A stretch of 9,046 nucleotides of DNA from an uncultured Spirochaetaceae bacterium. GTDB taxonomy: Bacteria; Spirochaetota; Spirochaetia; Treponematales; Treponemataceae. The notes below the pieces were generated by a model, which was not told the origin of the DNA, did not search any database, and worked only from the letters and a program-made list of their open reading frames with translations. The stretch spans positions 1 through 9,046 of the forward strand of contig CADBUT010000262.1 in assembly GCA_902797925.1 (NCBI GenBank). Reading direction: 5' to 3'. Both the position numbers and the translations under genes were made by a program. This document shows positions 1 to 6,530 of this stretch, piece by piece (positions within the stretch are counted from its first letter, which is position 1; every line of letters begins with the position of its first letter).

Positions 1-293
1 CCGGTGTTGACAGGCTCCATTAAATTTGCAAAGTGAATGGGAAGCCTGATTATCTCCACGCCCATACTTTTAAGCATGGCAAAATCTGTTTCATCGTACT
101 TGTTAAGATCCGGAAGGTTTCCCGCTTGCCATGACTCAAAAAAGGTAAGCATGTCAATGCCTTTTGTAAAAGGCAGGCTCTCTTGAGCAAAAACTGCAAA
201 AGTGCAGCAAATCAAAACCAAAAGAAATGCTAGTTTCTTAATAGAGAAGGATTTAGCTTTACCCCCCCCCGTTTCTGTATGTAGTATTTTCAT
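1..293 (-). CDS. Secreted glycoside hydrolase family 5 (cellulase-like), N-terminal part
   Basis: This is the first 97 codons of a gene that runs off the left edge. The start is the ATG at 293-291, four bases after a GGAGG at 302-298. The N-terminus MKILHTETGGGKAKSFSIKK leads into a hydrophobic core (LAFLLVLICCTFAVFA) with a likely signal peptidase I site AVFA|QES, so the product is exported. The mature start (GIDMLTFFESWQAGN, then DETDFAMLKSMGVEIIRLPI) fits the opening strand and helix of GH5 endoglucanases, where an Arg in an 'iRlP' strand is typical. The catalytic glutamates lie outside the window, so substrate is unknown; beta-glucan or mannan would be usual. Oddity: nine consecutive G (262-270) encode the Gly run just before the signal peptide, a possible slippage site. 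Family assignment is from motif memory on a partial protein. Confidence 0.72.
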   Translation of the reverse strand, partial: MKILHTETGGGKAKSFSIKKLAFLLVLICCTFAVFAQESLPFTKGIDMLTFFESWQAGNLPDLNKYDETDFAMLKSMGVEIIRLPIHFANLMEPVNT

Positions 294-325
294 ATTTCCT
301 CCGATATGGTTGTTTATATAAAACG

Positions 326-355
326 ATTATACACCGGGTTTTCAGAAAAGCGCAA
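326..355 (-). promoter_or_regulatory. Likely sigma70-type promoter of the GH5 gene
   Basis: On the minus strand there is a perfect TATAAT (331-326) with TTGCGC (355-350) 18 bases upstream. Initiation near 319 would give a leader of about 25 bases that carries the GGAGG ribosome site. Confidence 0.5.
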
Positions 356-375
356 ATTCAATGTGCATATTATCA

Positions 376-535
376 GATTGCTTCGGCTTCGCCTCGCAAA
401 GACGGCTATGTACATATCTATACTAGTTTTGCATGGTGTGTTTGTCACTTCGACTTGGTTCGGCTACGCTCACCAACCAACGCTCAGTGAGCATTGCTCT
501 ATGCTCACTGAGCGAAACCAACTTCAAGAGAGTTG
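376..535. repeat. Palindromic intergenic repeat cluster between GH5 and ATPase genes
   Basis: The spacer carries several REP-like units and no credible gene. At 378-399 an imperfect hairpin reads TTGCTTCGGC/GCCTCGCAA. At 440-480 a 'cttcgacttggttcggctac' type unit occurs. At 481-493 and 502-514 there is a perfect 13-bp inverted repeat (CGCTCAGTGAGCA/TGCTCACTGAGCG) with an 8-base loop. It lies just beyond the ATPase stop and could stabilise or end its message, but no T-run follows, so I do not call it an intrinsic terminator. Similar units near 2019-2075 suggest a dispersed family. A 76-codon frame here is incidental. Confidence 0.6.
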
Positions 536-538
536 AAC

Positions 539-1906
539 TCATAATTTTTTATAAAGCTTCTTGTCATCAATAAGGTCATATTTTTTGTTTTTAAAATCAA
601 AACCAGACGAACATATAAAGCCCACTTTGTTGCAGTTCATGCCGGAGAGAACGCGAACCTGTTGTTCTTCTTTTTCACATTCGTTTATAGACATCGGTTT
701 TTGATAAAACTTTACTTCATAAAAATCATAGCCTTCTTTGGTCTTTAACACGCAGTCAAATTGTCCGTTAGTTGAAGTTTCCTTATCGTCATACCAATAT
801 GAACCAAAATCTTCTACGTCACTTAACAGGCCGTTTCTAGCAAGCCTCATAAAATACTGATTTGCAATTCCTTCAAAACGATAGCTTATAAAAGTATTTA
901 GTGTGGTTTTGATTTTTAAATTGAAGAATGAAGAGGCACCAAACCTATATATGATTGAATCATTGCTGAAAATATAAGAAAAGTAAAAACGCATGAGATT
1001 GTCTTTTATTTCGTAAAACTGCTTTTTCTTGTCATCAGGCTTGTTTATAGGGAATGTTTTAGTTATGGTCTCCATATTCAATAGTTCTTTAAGCTGTTTA
1101 TCAAGAAGACCGGAATCCTTCATGCCAAGAAGATTCAGAATTTCACCATACTTTTTCTTTCCATTACCTATAACTTCCAAAATACGGACATCATAAGTTT
1201 TTTTAATTTCTGTAAGCATAACATTTTCAATATGTGTCCGTAAGAGACTGTTTTGCTCTATAAGAAGCTTTGTTATGTTTTCCTCAAGAGATTTTTCATA
1301 ATTTAGATTTGAAAGTACAAAAGGAGAGCCGCCAAAAACAGAATAAAACCTTATTTTTTCACGGTTCGGAAGCTTTGGATAAAACAAAGACGCATCATAA
1401 TAATCAAATTCCTCAAGACGGAGTATTTTTGTAAAACGCCCGAACAATGGATTTGATTCTTTTACCAGCTCTTTCATAATGGCAATATATGATCCGCAAA
1501 GAATTATTTTTATATTATCAGAAATTGAATCTATTACACCCTGCATATAAGAATCTACTTCACCTTCTTTAAGAGATTCTTTCAGGTATTGATATTCATC
1601 AAGAATGATAAGGATTTTTTTATTCTGTTTGTCTACAAAAGAAAATAAATCAAAAATATTGGCAAATTTCGTTTCAGGCAGTTCAAGAGAAAGCATTATG
1701 CTTTTTGCAAGCAAATCCAGATTACCTTCAAAAGAGCTTTTTACGCAAAGATGATTAACAATAACTCCTTCAAAACATTTTGATGCTTCTTTAATGAGGG
1801 TTGATTTACCTATTCGCCGCTTGCCATAAACAAGAACAGCACTTTTTTTATTTGAGAGTAATTCTGTCTTTAATTCATTTAATTCTTTTACACGGCCAAT
1901 GAACAT
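539..1906 (-). CDS. AAA-type ATPase with C-terminal DUF234 nuclease-like domain
   Basis: A 455-residue ATPase of the 'archaeal ATPase' (ATPase_2) plus DUF234 type, common as solitary accessory genes in anaerobes. Walker A GKRRIGKST is at residues 28-36 and Walker B IILDEYQ at about 100-106. A winged-helix-like middle follows, then a C-terminal segment with D...FYEVKF (FDCVLKTKEGYDFYEVKF) resembling the PD-(D/E)xK core of DUF234. No signal peptide or membrane segment is seen, so it is probably cytoplasmic. I chose the ATG at 1906 (MFIGRVKEL, the usual family start) and not the ATG at 1918, because the latter overlaps the GGAG (1916-1913) placed six bases before 1906. It stands alone, and its start lies beside an inverted-repeat element. 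The biological role of this family is not settled; a defence or mobile-element role is inference. Confidence 0.85.
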   Translation of the reverse strand: MFIGRVKELNELKTELLSNKKSAVLVYGKRRIGKSTLIKEASKCFEGVIVNHLCVKSSFEGNLDLLAKSIMLSLELPETKFANIFDLFSFVDKQNKKILIILDEYQYLKESLKEGEVDSYMQGVIDSISDNIKIILCGSYIAIMKELVKESNPLFGRFTKILRLEEFDYYDASLFYPKLPNREKIRFYSVFGGSPFVLSNLNYEKSLEENITKLLIEQNSLLRTHIENVMLTEIKKTYDVRILEVIGNGKKKYGEILNLLGMKDSGLLDKQLKELLNMETITKTFPINKPDDKKKQFYEIKDNLMRFYFSYIFSNDSIIYRFGASSFFNLKIKTTLNTFISYRFEGIANQYFMRLARNGLLSDVEDFGSYWYDDKETSTNGQFDCVLKTKEGYDFYEVKFYQKPMSINECEKEEQQVRVLSGMNCNKVGFICSSGFDFKNKKYDLIDDKKLYKKL

Positions 1907-1914
1907 AGCGCACT

Positions 1915-1974
1915 CCATATACTGAATTATTTTTCACTGATTTTTTTTTCAGTATAACTACATTCAGTATATGG
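1915..1974. promoter_or_regulatory. 60-bp inverted-repeat element at the ATPase gene start
   Basis: Perfect 13-bp arms CCATATACTGAAT (1915-1927) and ATTCAGTATATGG (1962-1974) bracket an AT-rich core. A third copy of the half-site TTCAGTATA lies at 1948-1956, 15 bp from the one at 1963-1971. The left arm overlaps the GGAG ribosome site of the ATPase gene. The layout fits an operator for a dimeric repressor or an mRNA hairpin that masks the ribosome site. A TATAAT on the plus strand at 1977-1982 has no gene to drive. Confidence 0.5.
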
Positions 1975-1982
1975 GGTATAAT

Positions 1983-2088
1983 GTAAAAAAGCAATACACA
2001 AAGAGGCCGGAGCCGAAGCAAGGTTGCTGTGTTTCGACAGACTCAACAACCGCGGAGTCGAAGCACGCAACCTTGTGTTGCTTTTTAC
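1983..2088. repeat. ~106-bp long-hairpin, MITE-like or REP-like element
   Basis: Nested imperfect inverted repeats span the gap between the esterase and ATPase genes. The inner arms are 2019-2038 (CAAGGTTGCTGTGTTTCGAC) and 2057-2075 (GTCGAAGCACGCAACCTTG). The outer arms are 1983-2003 (GTAAAAAAGCAATACACAAA) and 2071-2088 (CCTTGTGTTGCTTTTTAC). A 16-base GC-rich insertion unbalances one side. The right outer arm contains the esterase stop codon. On the minus strand the element ends in TTTTTTAC, so it may also act as a transcription terminator for the esterase. The termini resemble terminal inverted repeats of a small non-autonomous element. Confidence 0.6.
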
Positions 2089-3647
2089 AGCATGTGCGCT
2101 TTCAAGAAATCTTTGTAGGCCGAATCTTCTTCTTTTTTTAAGACTGAACCATTCGGAGTGAATTCCATCTCGCATCTTGTGGCCGCTTCGTAAGGCTTCC
2201 ACTCAGGCAGCGGCGTTCCGTCTGCGTCTTTGCCGTTGGGGTTGCCGCTCTTGATGAAATTCACCCAGTAGTTGCACATCTGCCGCGCCAAATCGTAGTG
2301 CCGCCCCACGAAAGGCCGCCAGCATTTGGCCAAAGTCTCAAAGAAAAACCACAAATCAACAGAATGGAACGTTCCCGGATTGTCCGGCCCCGGAATGTCG
2401 GGGTTAAAGCGGTAATAATAGAAGCTGTTCTTGCTGCCTAAAGCTTTCCGCGCTTCAAAGACTTTCTTGACTGTCAGCTCAATCCCGCTGATTTCGGCAT
2501 ATTTCTGCTTGTCGCCTATAATGTGCGGACCAAACGGCCCGAACGGAAATTCCGGCGACTTGCCTGTTTTGATTTTTGACTGCGGAAAAGACAAAAACTT
2601 TTCTGCATCTGCGCCGTAAATCTGAGCGGCCACCTTTTCTAGCTCCGCATCGTCTGCGGCCGGAATAAAATTCAAGAATTCATCGGCTGTGTTTCCGGCG
2701 ATAATCGGAATATCGAGGCACTTGCCTTGTAAAAGCATCTCTGTCGGCGCGGCTGTGCAGAATTTGTCGTCTTGCACGGTGAACATTCTTGGGTGCGTCG
2801 CCACAAATTCATCGTATTTTGCAAGAATCTTGAACGGCTCAATTGCGCGCGCTTCGTCTAAAGACTTTACGCCCAAAAACTTAAAGAATTCCACGCCCCA
2901 CTTTTCGGCCTCATCAAGCTTCATCGGGCAGCCGATGCCGCCTTTGCCAAACGGGCTTGAAATCATACCGCTGAAAATTACCGCGCCTTTGATAAGCCCT
3001 TTGTTCTTTTCGGTTGTAATCTGATGCATTACGCTGCCCGCGCCGGCAGACTGCCCCGCAACCGTTATTTTTTCTGGGTCTCCGCCAAATGCAGCGATGT
3101 TTTCATAGACCCATTTCAAGCCGGCGCGCTGGTCAAGCAAGCCGAAATTTGTGGGTTCTTCCGGCGCTTCTTTTGTAATTTCAGGGTGTGCCAAAAAACC
3201 GAAGACGTTGAGCCTGTAGTTTACAGAAACAACTACAATGCCGCGCCGCGCAAGCCTTTCGCCGTCAAATTCCATCTCGGCCGTGTAGCCCCACTGAAAG
3301 CCGCCGCCGAAATACCAGACAAGCACAGGCAGCTTTTCGTCAGCTTTTTTTGCAGGCGTCCAGATGTTCAGATAAAGATTGTCTTCGCCCATGTCAATCT
3401 GCGGGTCAACGTGCCATTCTTTGCAATAAACATCTGTGCCAAGCCCCGGCGTGTTCTGCACCGAAATCGGCGCAAATTTATAACATTCTTTGACGCCTTC
3501 CCACTTTTCGCAAGGCTGGGGCGCGCGCCAGCGGTTTTTGCCTACAGGCGGCGCGGCAAACGGTATGCCCTTAAAAGATGTAATGCGCGGATCTGCAGCA
3601 GGCAAACCGCGTACTTTTCCATATTTAGTCTGAACTTCACGTAACAT
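2085..3647 (-). CDS. Type-B carboxylesterase (para-nitrobenzyl esterase family)
   Basis: A 520-residue alpha/beta hydrolase, normal length for the family, predicted to cleave carboxylic esters. Visible motifs are the SFKGIPFAAPPVG entry (24-36), EDNLYLNIWTP signature (88-98), oxyanion-hole GGGF (114-117), and nucleophile elbow GQSAGAG with Ser200. A likely acid is Glu323 (NTADEF) and the likely His is 428 (GTFHSVD). The WVNFIKSGNPNG tail (461-472) is typical. There is no signal peptide, so it is cytoplasmic. The start is the ATG at 3647 (MLREVQTKYGKVRG), six bases after AGAGG (3658-3654); an upstream in-frame ATG at 3710 lacks such support. The gene is clearly richer in GC than its neighbours, which suggests a different history from the AT-rich flanks. 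The natural substrate cannot be read; xylan or feruloyl side-chain esters are possible given a nearby GH5, but that is inference. Confidence 0.92.
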   Translation of the reverse strand: MLREVQTKYGKVRGLPAADPRITSFKGIPFAAPPVGKNRWRAPQPCEKWEGVKECYKFAPISVQNTPGLGTDVYCKEWHVDPQIDMGEDNLYLNIWTPAKKADEKLPVLVWYFGGGFQWGYTAEMEFDGERLARRGIVVVSVNYRLNVFGFLAHPEITKEAPEEPTNFGLLDQRAGLKWVYENIAAFGGDPEKITVAGQSAGAGSVMHQITTEKNKGLIKGAVIFSGMISSPFGKGGIGCPMKLDEAEKWGVEFFKFLGVKSLDEARAIEPFKILAKYDEFVATHPRMFTVQDDKFCTAAPTEMLLQGKCLDIPIIAGNTADEFLNFIPAADDAELEKVAAQIYGADAEKFLSFPQSKIKTGKSPEFPFGPFGPHIIGDKQKYAEISGIELTVKKVFEARKALGSKNSFYYYRFNPDIPGPDNPGTFHSVDLWFFFETLAKCWRPFVGRHYDLARQMCNYWVNFIKSGNPNGKDADGTPLPEWKPYEAATRCEMEFTPNGSVLKKEEDSAYKDFLKAHML

Positions 3648-3689
3648 AAACAACCTCTTTGCAAAACTTCCAATAAAACGATTAACTAA

Positions 3690-3718
3690 ATAGTAGCTTC
3701 GTTTTTGCAAAAAAGCAA
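3690..3718 (-). promoter_or_regulatory. Likely promoter of the carboxylesterase gene
   Basis: On the minus strand TTGCTT (3718-3713) and TACTAT (3695-3690) are separated by exactly 17 bases. Initiation near 3683 gives a ~36-base leader with the AGAGG ribosome site. Confidence 0.45.
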
Positions 3719-3748
3719 ATGAAGTTTCAGTCTAAATGGAACGGGCGC

Positions 3749-3781
3749 AAAAAAAGGCAGTGCCTAAAAAGACACTGCCTT
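3749..3781 (-). terminator. Intrinsic terminator of the XRE operon
   Basis: A 9-bp perfect stem (AAGGCAGTG 3754-3762 / CACTGCCTT 3773-3781) with a 10-base loop is followed on the minus strand by seven consecutive T. It begins eight bases past the XRE regulator stop and insulates the esterase promoter downstream. Confidence 0.88.
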
Positions 3782-3788
3782 GTAATAT

Positions 3789-4130
3789 TTACGCAATTTT
3801 TTTGAACTTGCCGCCTTCGCAAGGTTCTGCTTCTTTGTGAGCCTTTTCAAGCTTCATCTCATCAGCACATGCAATCTGGATTTCGATGCTGTGAACTTGA
3901 ACAATCTCTTCAACTCTGCATGCAAACAAATTTGAAAGCACCAGCAGGTTGTCAATTGACGGAATGTTTTTTCCCTGCTCCCATGCATAAATTGCCTGCG
4001 GATATTCAAAACCGAAAATATCCTGCAAATCATGAACAGAAAATCCGCTCGATTTTCTAAGAAACTTTATTTTTGCGCCCGTGGCTTCTAAATCTATAAC
4101 TGGTTTTAAAAATACTTTGCCATTCTCCAT
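3789..4130 (-). CDS. XRE-family helix-turn-helix regulator
   Basis: A 113-residue protein with a Cro/C1-type HTH at about 15-80: TGAKIKFLRKSSGFSVHDLQ, then FEYPQAIYAWEQGKNIPSIDNLLVLSNLF. The AIYAWEQGKNIPSIDNL stretch is the typical recognition-helix and following-helix signature, so DNA binding is very likely. The hydrophilic tail (residues 85-113) has no recognised domain. An AGGAG lies nine bases before the ATG. The gene overlaps the 3' end of the upstream 102-residue gene by 25 bases in another frame, which suggests translational coupling and a common transcript. It may bind the CAGTATACTG palindrome upstream of this operon. Targets are unknown; an antitoxin-like autoregulator is an alternative. 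Confidence 0.85.
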   Translation of the reverse strand: MENGKVFLKPVIDLEATGAKIKFLRKSSGFSVHDLQDIFGFEYPQAIYAWEQGKNIPSIDNLLVLSNLFACRVEEIVQVHSIEIQIACADEMKLEKAHKEAEPCEGGKFKKIA

Positions 4131-4414
4131 AATTCTAATCTCCTGCCTGCTAAAAAATCCCCAAAAGCTTTTTTCATTGACTTAATGAAATAAGAAAAAA
4201 GCATAATGCCCGTAAATCCATCAATCTGTTTAAATCCAGGAATAATTCCGTATTTATGGCTATCATCGACTCTGACCTGCCATCCATGCTGAACACCCAC
4301 TGTTCCACGGATAGAAGAAGCGGCTGCCAATGCATTAGTTGCGGTTAGAGCTGAAACGCCTGTGTACAAATCTGCAAGATTAGCTGTTGATGAATTGGTG
4401 TAACGTGTGAACAT
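4106..4414 (-). CDS. Hypothetical 102-residue protein, first gene of the XRE operon
   Basis: I do not recognise this family. A good AGGAG is seven bases before the ATG. The N-terminus (SSTANLADLYTGVSALTATNALAAASS) is rich in Ala, Thr and Ser and looks amphipathic. The middle contains VQHGWQVRVDDSHKYGI, and a weakly hydrophobic stretch (GFTGIMLFSYFIKSM) precedes a basic tail. No signal peptide or catalytic motif is evident. It ends inside the XRE gene, so the pair may be co-translated. It could be the effector partner of a regulator pair, or a truncated relic kept by its overlap with the regulator. Confidence that it is translated comes mainly from the ribosome site and layout. Confidence 0.5.
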   Translation of the reverse strand: MFTRYTNSSTANLADLYTGVSALTATNALAAASSIRGTVGVQHGWQVRVDDSHKYGIIPGFKQIDGFTGIMLFSYFIKSMKKAFGDFLAGRRLELWRMAKYF

Positions 4415-4441
4415 GTGAGTTCTCCTTTCAAAAGATAGACC

Positions 4442-4456
4442 GATGCCTACGGCATC
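4442..4456. other. Small hairpin in the leader of the XRE operon
   Basis: GATGCC-TAC-GGCATC forms a 6-bp perfect stem with a 3-base loop. On the plus strand it is followed after four bases by a T-run, so it could be a weak terminator against rightward transcription. On the minus strand it lies in the leader, about 27 bases before the ATG at 4414. Confidence 0.35.
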
Positions 4457-4532
4457 TTAGATTTTTTGCTTCACAGCTTAGAACTATGAAACGGTGCGGC
4501 CGCAACGCAGCCGGCTTTATTATTTGTCTATA

Positions 4533-4549
4533 CAGTATACTGAAATCAA
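4533..4549 (-). promoter_or_regulatory. CAGTATACTG palindrome, candidate operator of the XRE operon
   Basis: A 10-bp perfect palindrome CAGTATACTG (4533-4542), extended to TATACTGAA (4536-4544), matches the half-site found three times upstream of the ATPase gene. It abuts a possible minus-strand -35 TTGATT (4549-4544), and an AT-rich region follows downstream, so a bound protein would block initiation. The remaining 4550-4684 holds no gene I can support; it has a 9-bp AT-rich inverted repeat (4649-4657/4664-4672). Confidence 0.4.
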
Positions 4550-4684
4550 ATAAAATAGTCATTAAACTTATAGTTTAAATTCACAAATTTTATGTGAAAA
4601 TCCAAAAAAAGATGCAATCTTCAAGCTGACAACTGAAAAGACGGCCGAGTTTTTGCACTGGACTGCAAAAACTTTCGAAATTAA

Positions 4685-4813
4685 GCCAACAGCAACAGAT
4701 GTTTATATCTTATTGCTAAACTTGAATTCTCAAAAGACGAACTGTATAATATCAGGACAATATACAAAGAAGAGCAGAACAGGCTGAAGACAGAAGACAG
4801 GAGAGGCAAATGA
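4685..4813 (+). pseudogene. 3' remnant of a second YARHG-domain gene
   Basis: The reading frame from 4685 to the TGA at 4811-4813 ends in EFSKDELYNIRTIYKEE followed by QNRLKTEDRRGK. This matches residues 312-333 of the intact YARHG protein encoded next to it (4810-5832). At DNA level the match starts at 4724 against 5743, with an identical run of over 30 bases. No start codon or N-terminal part remains, and the sequence before 4724 (4685-4723) does not match. The overlap of its TGA with the ATG of the next gene (ATGA) repeats the junction seen at 5829-5832. It is therefore best read as the leftover of a tandem duplication that lost its 5' part. Confidence 0.8.
4722..4750 (+). promoter_or_regulatory. 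Strong sigma70-like promoter within the YARHG remnant
   Basis: TTGAAT (4722-4727), 17 bases, then TATAAT (4745-4750). Initiation near 4757 gives a leader of about 53 bases with AGGAGAGG before the ATG at 4810. The paralogous stretch at the end of the intact gene has the same -10 but CAGAAT at the -35 position, so the remnant copy looks improved as a promoter. Confidence 0.6.
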
Positions 4814-5832
4814 AAAAAAATCTTTTGATTCTGATACTCATAGCACTTGCAACTTTTTCTTATGCAAACGACACTTTCTTTTTTATGACTGGAGGACAAT
4901 TGTATCCGTCCGATGCAAAGAATCTTGAAGTCGAGATGCAAGAAGAGATTATCACTGTAACACTTGAAAAAGGCTTTTATCAAATAACTGTTGATTTTTA
5001 TTTCTATAATCACGGAAAATCTGTAAGCATGGATGTCAGTTTTCCCTTCTTTTGTGTTGGGCTTGGTGGTGATGGTGAAATTTGGGATTTTGAAACATGG
5101 ACGAACGGAAAATCAACTTCATTTAAAGATTTACCGATTGCAAAAGAGTGGCAGAATAATACAGAGCTGAAACTAGAAAAAGCATACGTTAGGAATATCA
5201 ACTTTCCTTCAAACCAAATAACAGAAACAAGAATATCTTATAAGTCTAAATATGGAATAGCTGCACCATCGTTTGCAATTGCTACATATCTATATGGAAC
5301 AGGCGAAACATGGAAAAATTCAATAGGCAAGATTACTTTCAGAGTTGTGAACAATCTGCTTTATGACTATCCAATTCAAATATACAAGGCTGAAGTGCCT
5401 GTTGCCGACAAGTTTTACAGAAAAGCTGATAATATATTTGAAGCTGTTTTTTATGATGTAGAACCAGAAAAATTTAATGAAACATTCAGGATTTTTGTAG
5501 GCGACATCTTAGGTAATGACGGCCCGATGCGTCTCTCAAAAAACAGCTTCTTCGGCTGCAAAGGAATAATTCCGCAGCGAAAATTGTTCTGGTACACTAA
5601 AGAACAGCTGCGCCTTGTGCGTAATGCAATCTATGCTTTTCATGGCTATGAATTTAAAGCAGCTGATTTAAAAGCTTATTTTGAGAGCACAGGAAGTGAA
5701 TGGAATCCTAAATATGCTGTAAACAAAAATTTTTCAGAATCAGAATTCTCAAAAGACGAACTGTATAATATCAGAACGATTTACAAAGAAGAGCAGAACA
5801 GGCTGAAAATAGAAAGCCAGAGGAATAAATGA
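4810..5832 (+). CDS. Exported YARHG-domain protein
   Basis: A 340-residue protein with a signal peptide (KKNLLILILIALATFSYA|ND, residues 2-19). Residues 21-240 form a beta-rich domain that opens with a glycine-containing GGQLYP and includes VEMQEEIITVTLEKG and an 'F.N.G...MDVSFPF' segment. This recalls DUF4424-type extracellular domains, though the match is only tentative. A YARHG domain (about 265-333) closes it, with core RNAIYAFHGYEF at 271-282, the hallmark of this peptidase-associated extracytoplasmic domain. A strong AGGAGAGG precedes the ATG. Its stop overlaps the next gene's start by 4 bp, so the two are translated together. It probably works at or outside the cytoplasmic membrane; no catalytic role is visible. 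Confidence 0.8.
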   Translation: MKKNLLILILIALATFSYANDTFFFMTGGQLYPSDAKNLEVEMQEEIITVTLEKGFYQITVDFYFYNHGKSVSMDVSFPFFCVGLGGDGEIWDFETWTNGKSTSFKDLPIAKEWQNNTELKLEKAYVRNINFPSNQITETRISYKSKYGIAAPSFAIATYLYGTGETWKNSIGKITFRVVNNLLYDYPIQIYKAEVPVADKFYRKADNIFEAVFYDVEPEKFNETFRIFVGDILGNDGPMRLSKNSFFGCKGIIPQRKLFWYTKEQLRLVRNAIYAFHGYEFKAADLKAYFESTGSEWNPKYAVNKNFSESEFSKDELYNIRTIYKEEQNRLKIESQRNK

Positions 5833-6500
5833 AAAACAAAGAGAGAAAACTTACTGAAAAAGAAAAGAAACGTCTTGAAATAATAATGGAAAAGCGTGCA
5901 AAACTGGAAAAAGACGGATACATCTGCCAGGAAAAGATTTTCAGTGCATTCCACATGAATGTAATGGGAACACTCGCAATGCTTCCTTATATTATTTTGA
6001 TGGTTGCCCTTTTTGCGGCCATGAATTTTTCGGCTGACACCAATTGGCAGAGCCTAAGAATGCGGAATTATTTTCCGTCTTACCGATTATTTTTAGCAGC
6101 ATTTATTGCAGCATTTGCGGTTCTTATTTTTTTACATGAACTGATTCATGGAATTTGCTTTTCACGCTTTGTGCCGGGAGAATGGAAATCTATTGACTTC
6201 GGTTTCAATGCGGCTGCTTTTGCGCCTTATTGCACATGCCTTGAACCGCTTTCAAAAAAGGCTTATATCATAAGCGCGCTTATGCCGACGATTTTTCTTG
6301 GTTTTCTGCCGTGCATAATTGCTTCTTTTTTAGGCAACGCTTTTGTTCTTTTGCTCGGGCTTGGCATGATTTTCGGCGGCGCAGGCGATTTTCTTATGGT
6401 TTATAATCTTATAAAAATCAAGACAAAAGACCGTGACGTGCTTTTTATTGACCACCCGACCGAAATCGGCAGCTTAATCTTTATCAAAGAAAAAGTATAA
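5829..6500 (+). CDS. DUF3267-type membrane zincin-like metalloprotease
   Basis: A 223-residue membrane protein with four likely transmembrane segments (about 44-67, 86-110, 145-168, 170-194). A HELIH zinc-binding motif (HExxH, residues 103-107) is buried in the second. A conserved Asp in GGAGDF (187) is a candidate third ligand, as in DUF3267 and other intramembrane zincins. The N-terminal 35 residues are highly charged (KNKERKLTEKEKKRLEII) and should face the cytoplasm. Start: AGAGG six bases before the ATG, in a 4-bp ATGA overlap with the YARHG gene. The pairing suggests that the protease and the exported YARHG protein act together, possibly as enzyme and substrate or partner. Actual proteolysis has not been shown for most of this family, so activity is inference. 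Confidence 0.82.
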   Translation: MKNKERKLTEKEKKRLEIIMEKRAKLEKDGYICQEKIFSAFHMNVMGTLAMLPYIILMVALFAAMNFSADTNWQSLRMRNYFPSYRLFLAAFIAAFAVLIFLHELIHGICFSRFVPGEWKSIDFGFNAAAFAPYCTCLEPLSKKAYIISALMPTIFLGFLPCIIASFLGNAFVLLLGLGMIFGGAGDFLMVYNLIKIKTKDRDVLFIDHPTEIGSLIFIKEKV

Positions 6501-6530
6501 CAGCGCTTTCCGCCTTTTCCTTTATGCTGA

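Noticed and set aside
306..536. 76-codon plus-strand frame between GH5 and ATPase genes
   Set aside because: It is made of palindromic repeat units and has no ribosome site or recognisable domain.
1927..2202. 91-codon minus-strand frame downstream of the esterase
   Set aside because: It overlaps the esterase 3' end in another frame and runs through the hairpin element; nothing supports translation.
3024..3644. 206-codon plus-strand open frame opposite the carboxylesterase
   Set aside because: It is antisense to a well-supported esterase with all family motifs; its length follows from the GC-rich codon use of that gene.
4573..4684. Open stretch reading KDAIFKLTTEKTAEFLHWTAKTFEI upstream of the YARHG remnant
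   Set aside because: It looks mildly protein-like and may be another gene scrap, but there is no start codon and no family I recognise, so I do not annotate it.
3648..4809. tRNA, rRNA or riboswitch in the non-coding gaps
   Set aside because: No cloverleaf, TPsiC-like motif or known aptamer pattern is visible in these spacers or elsewhere in the window.
4681..5013. 110-codon minus-strand frame opposite the YARHG gene start
   Set aside because: It is antisense to a signal peptide and the duplicated remnant and has no good ribosome site; its apparent hydrophobic stretch is a by-product.
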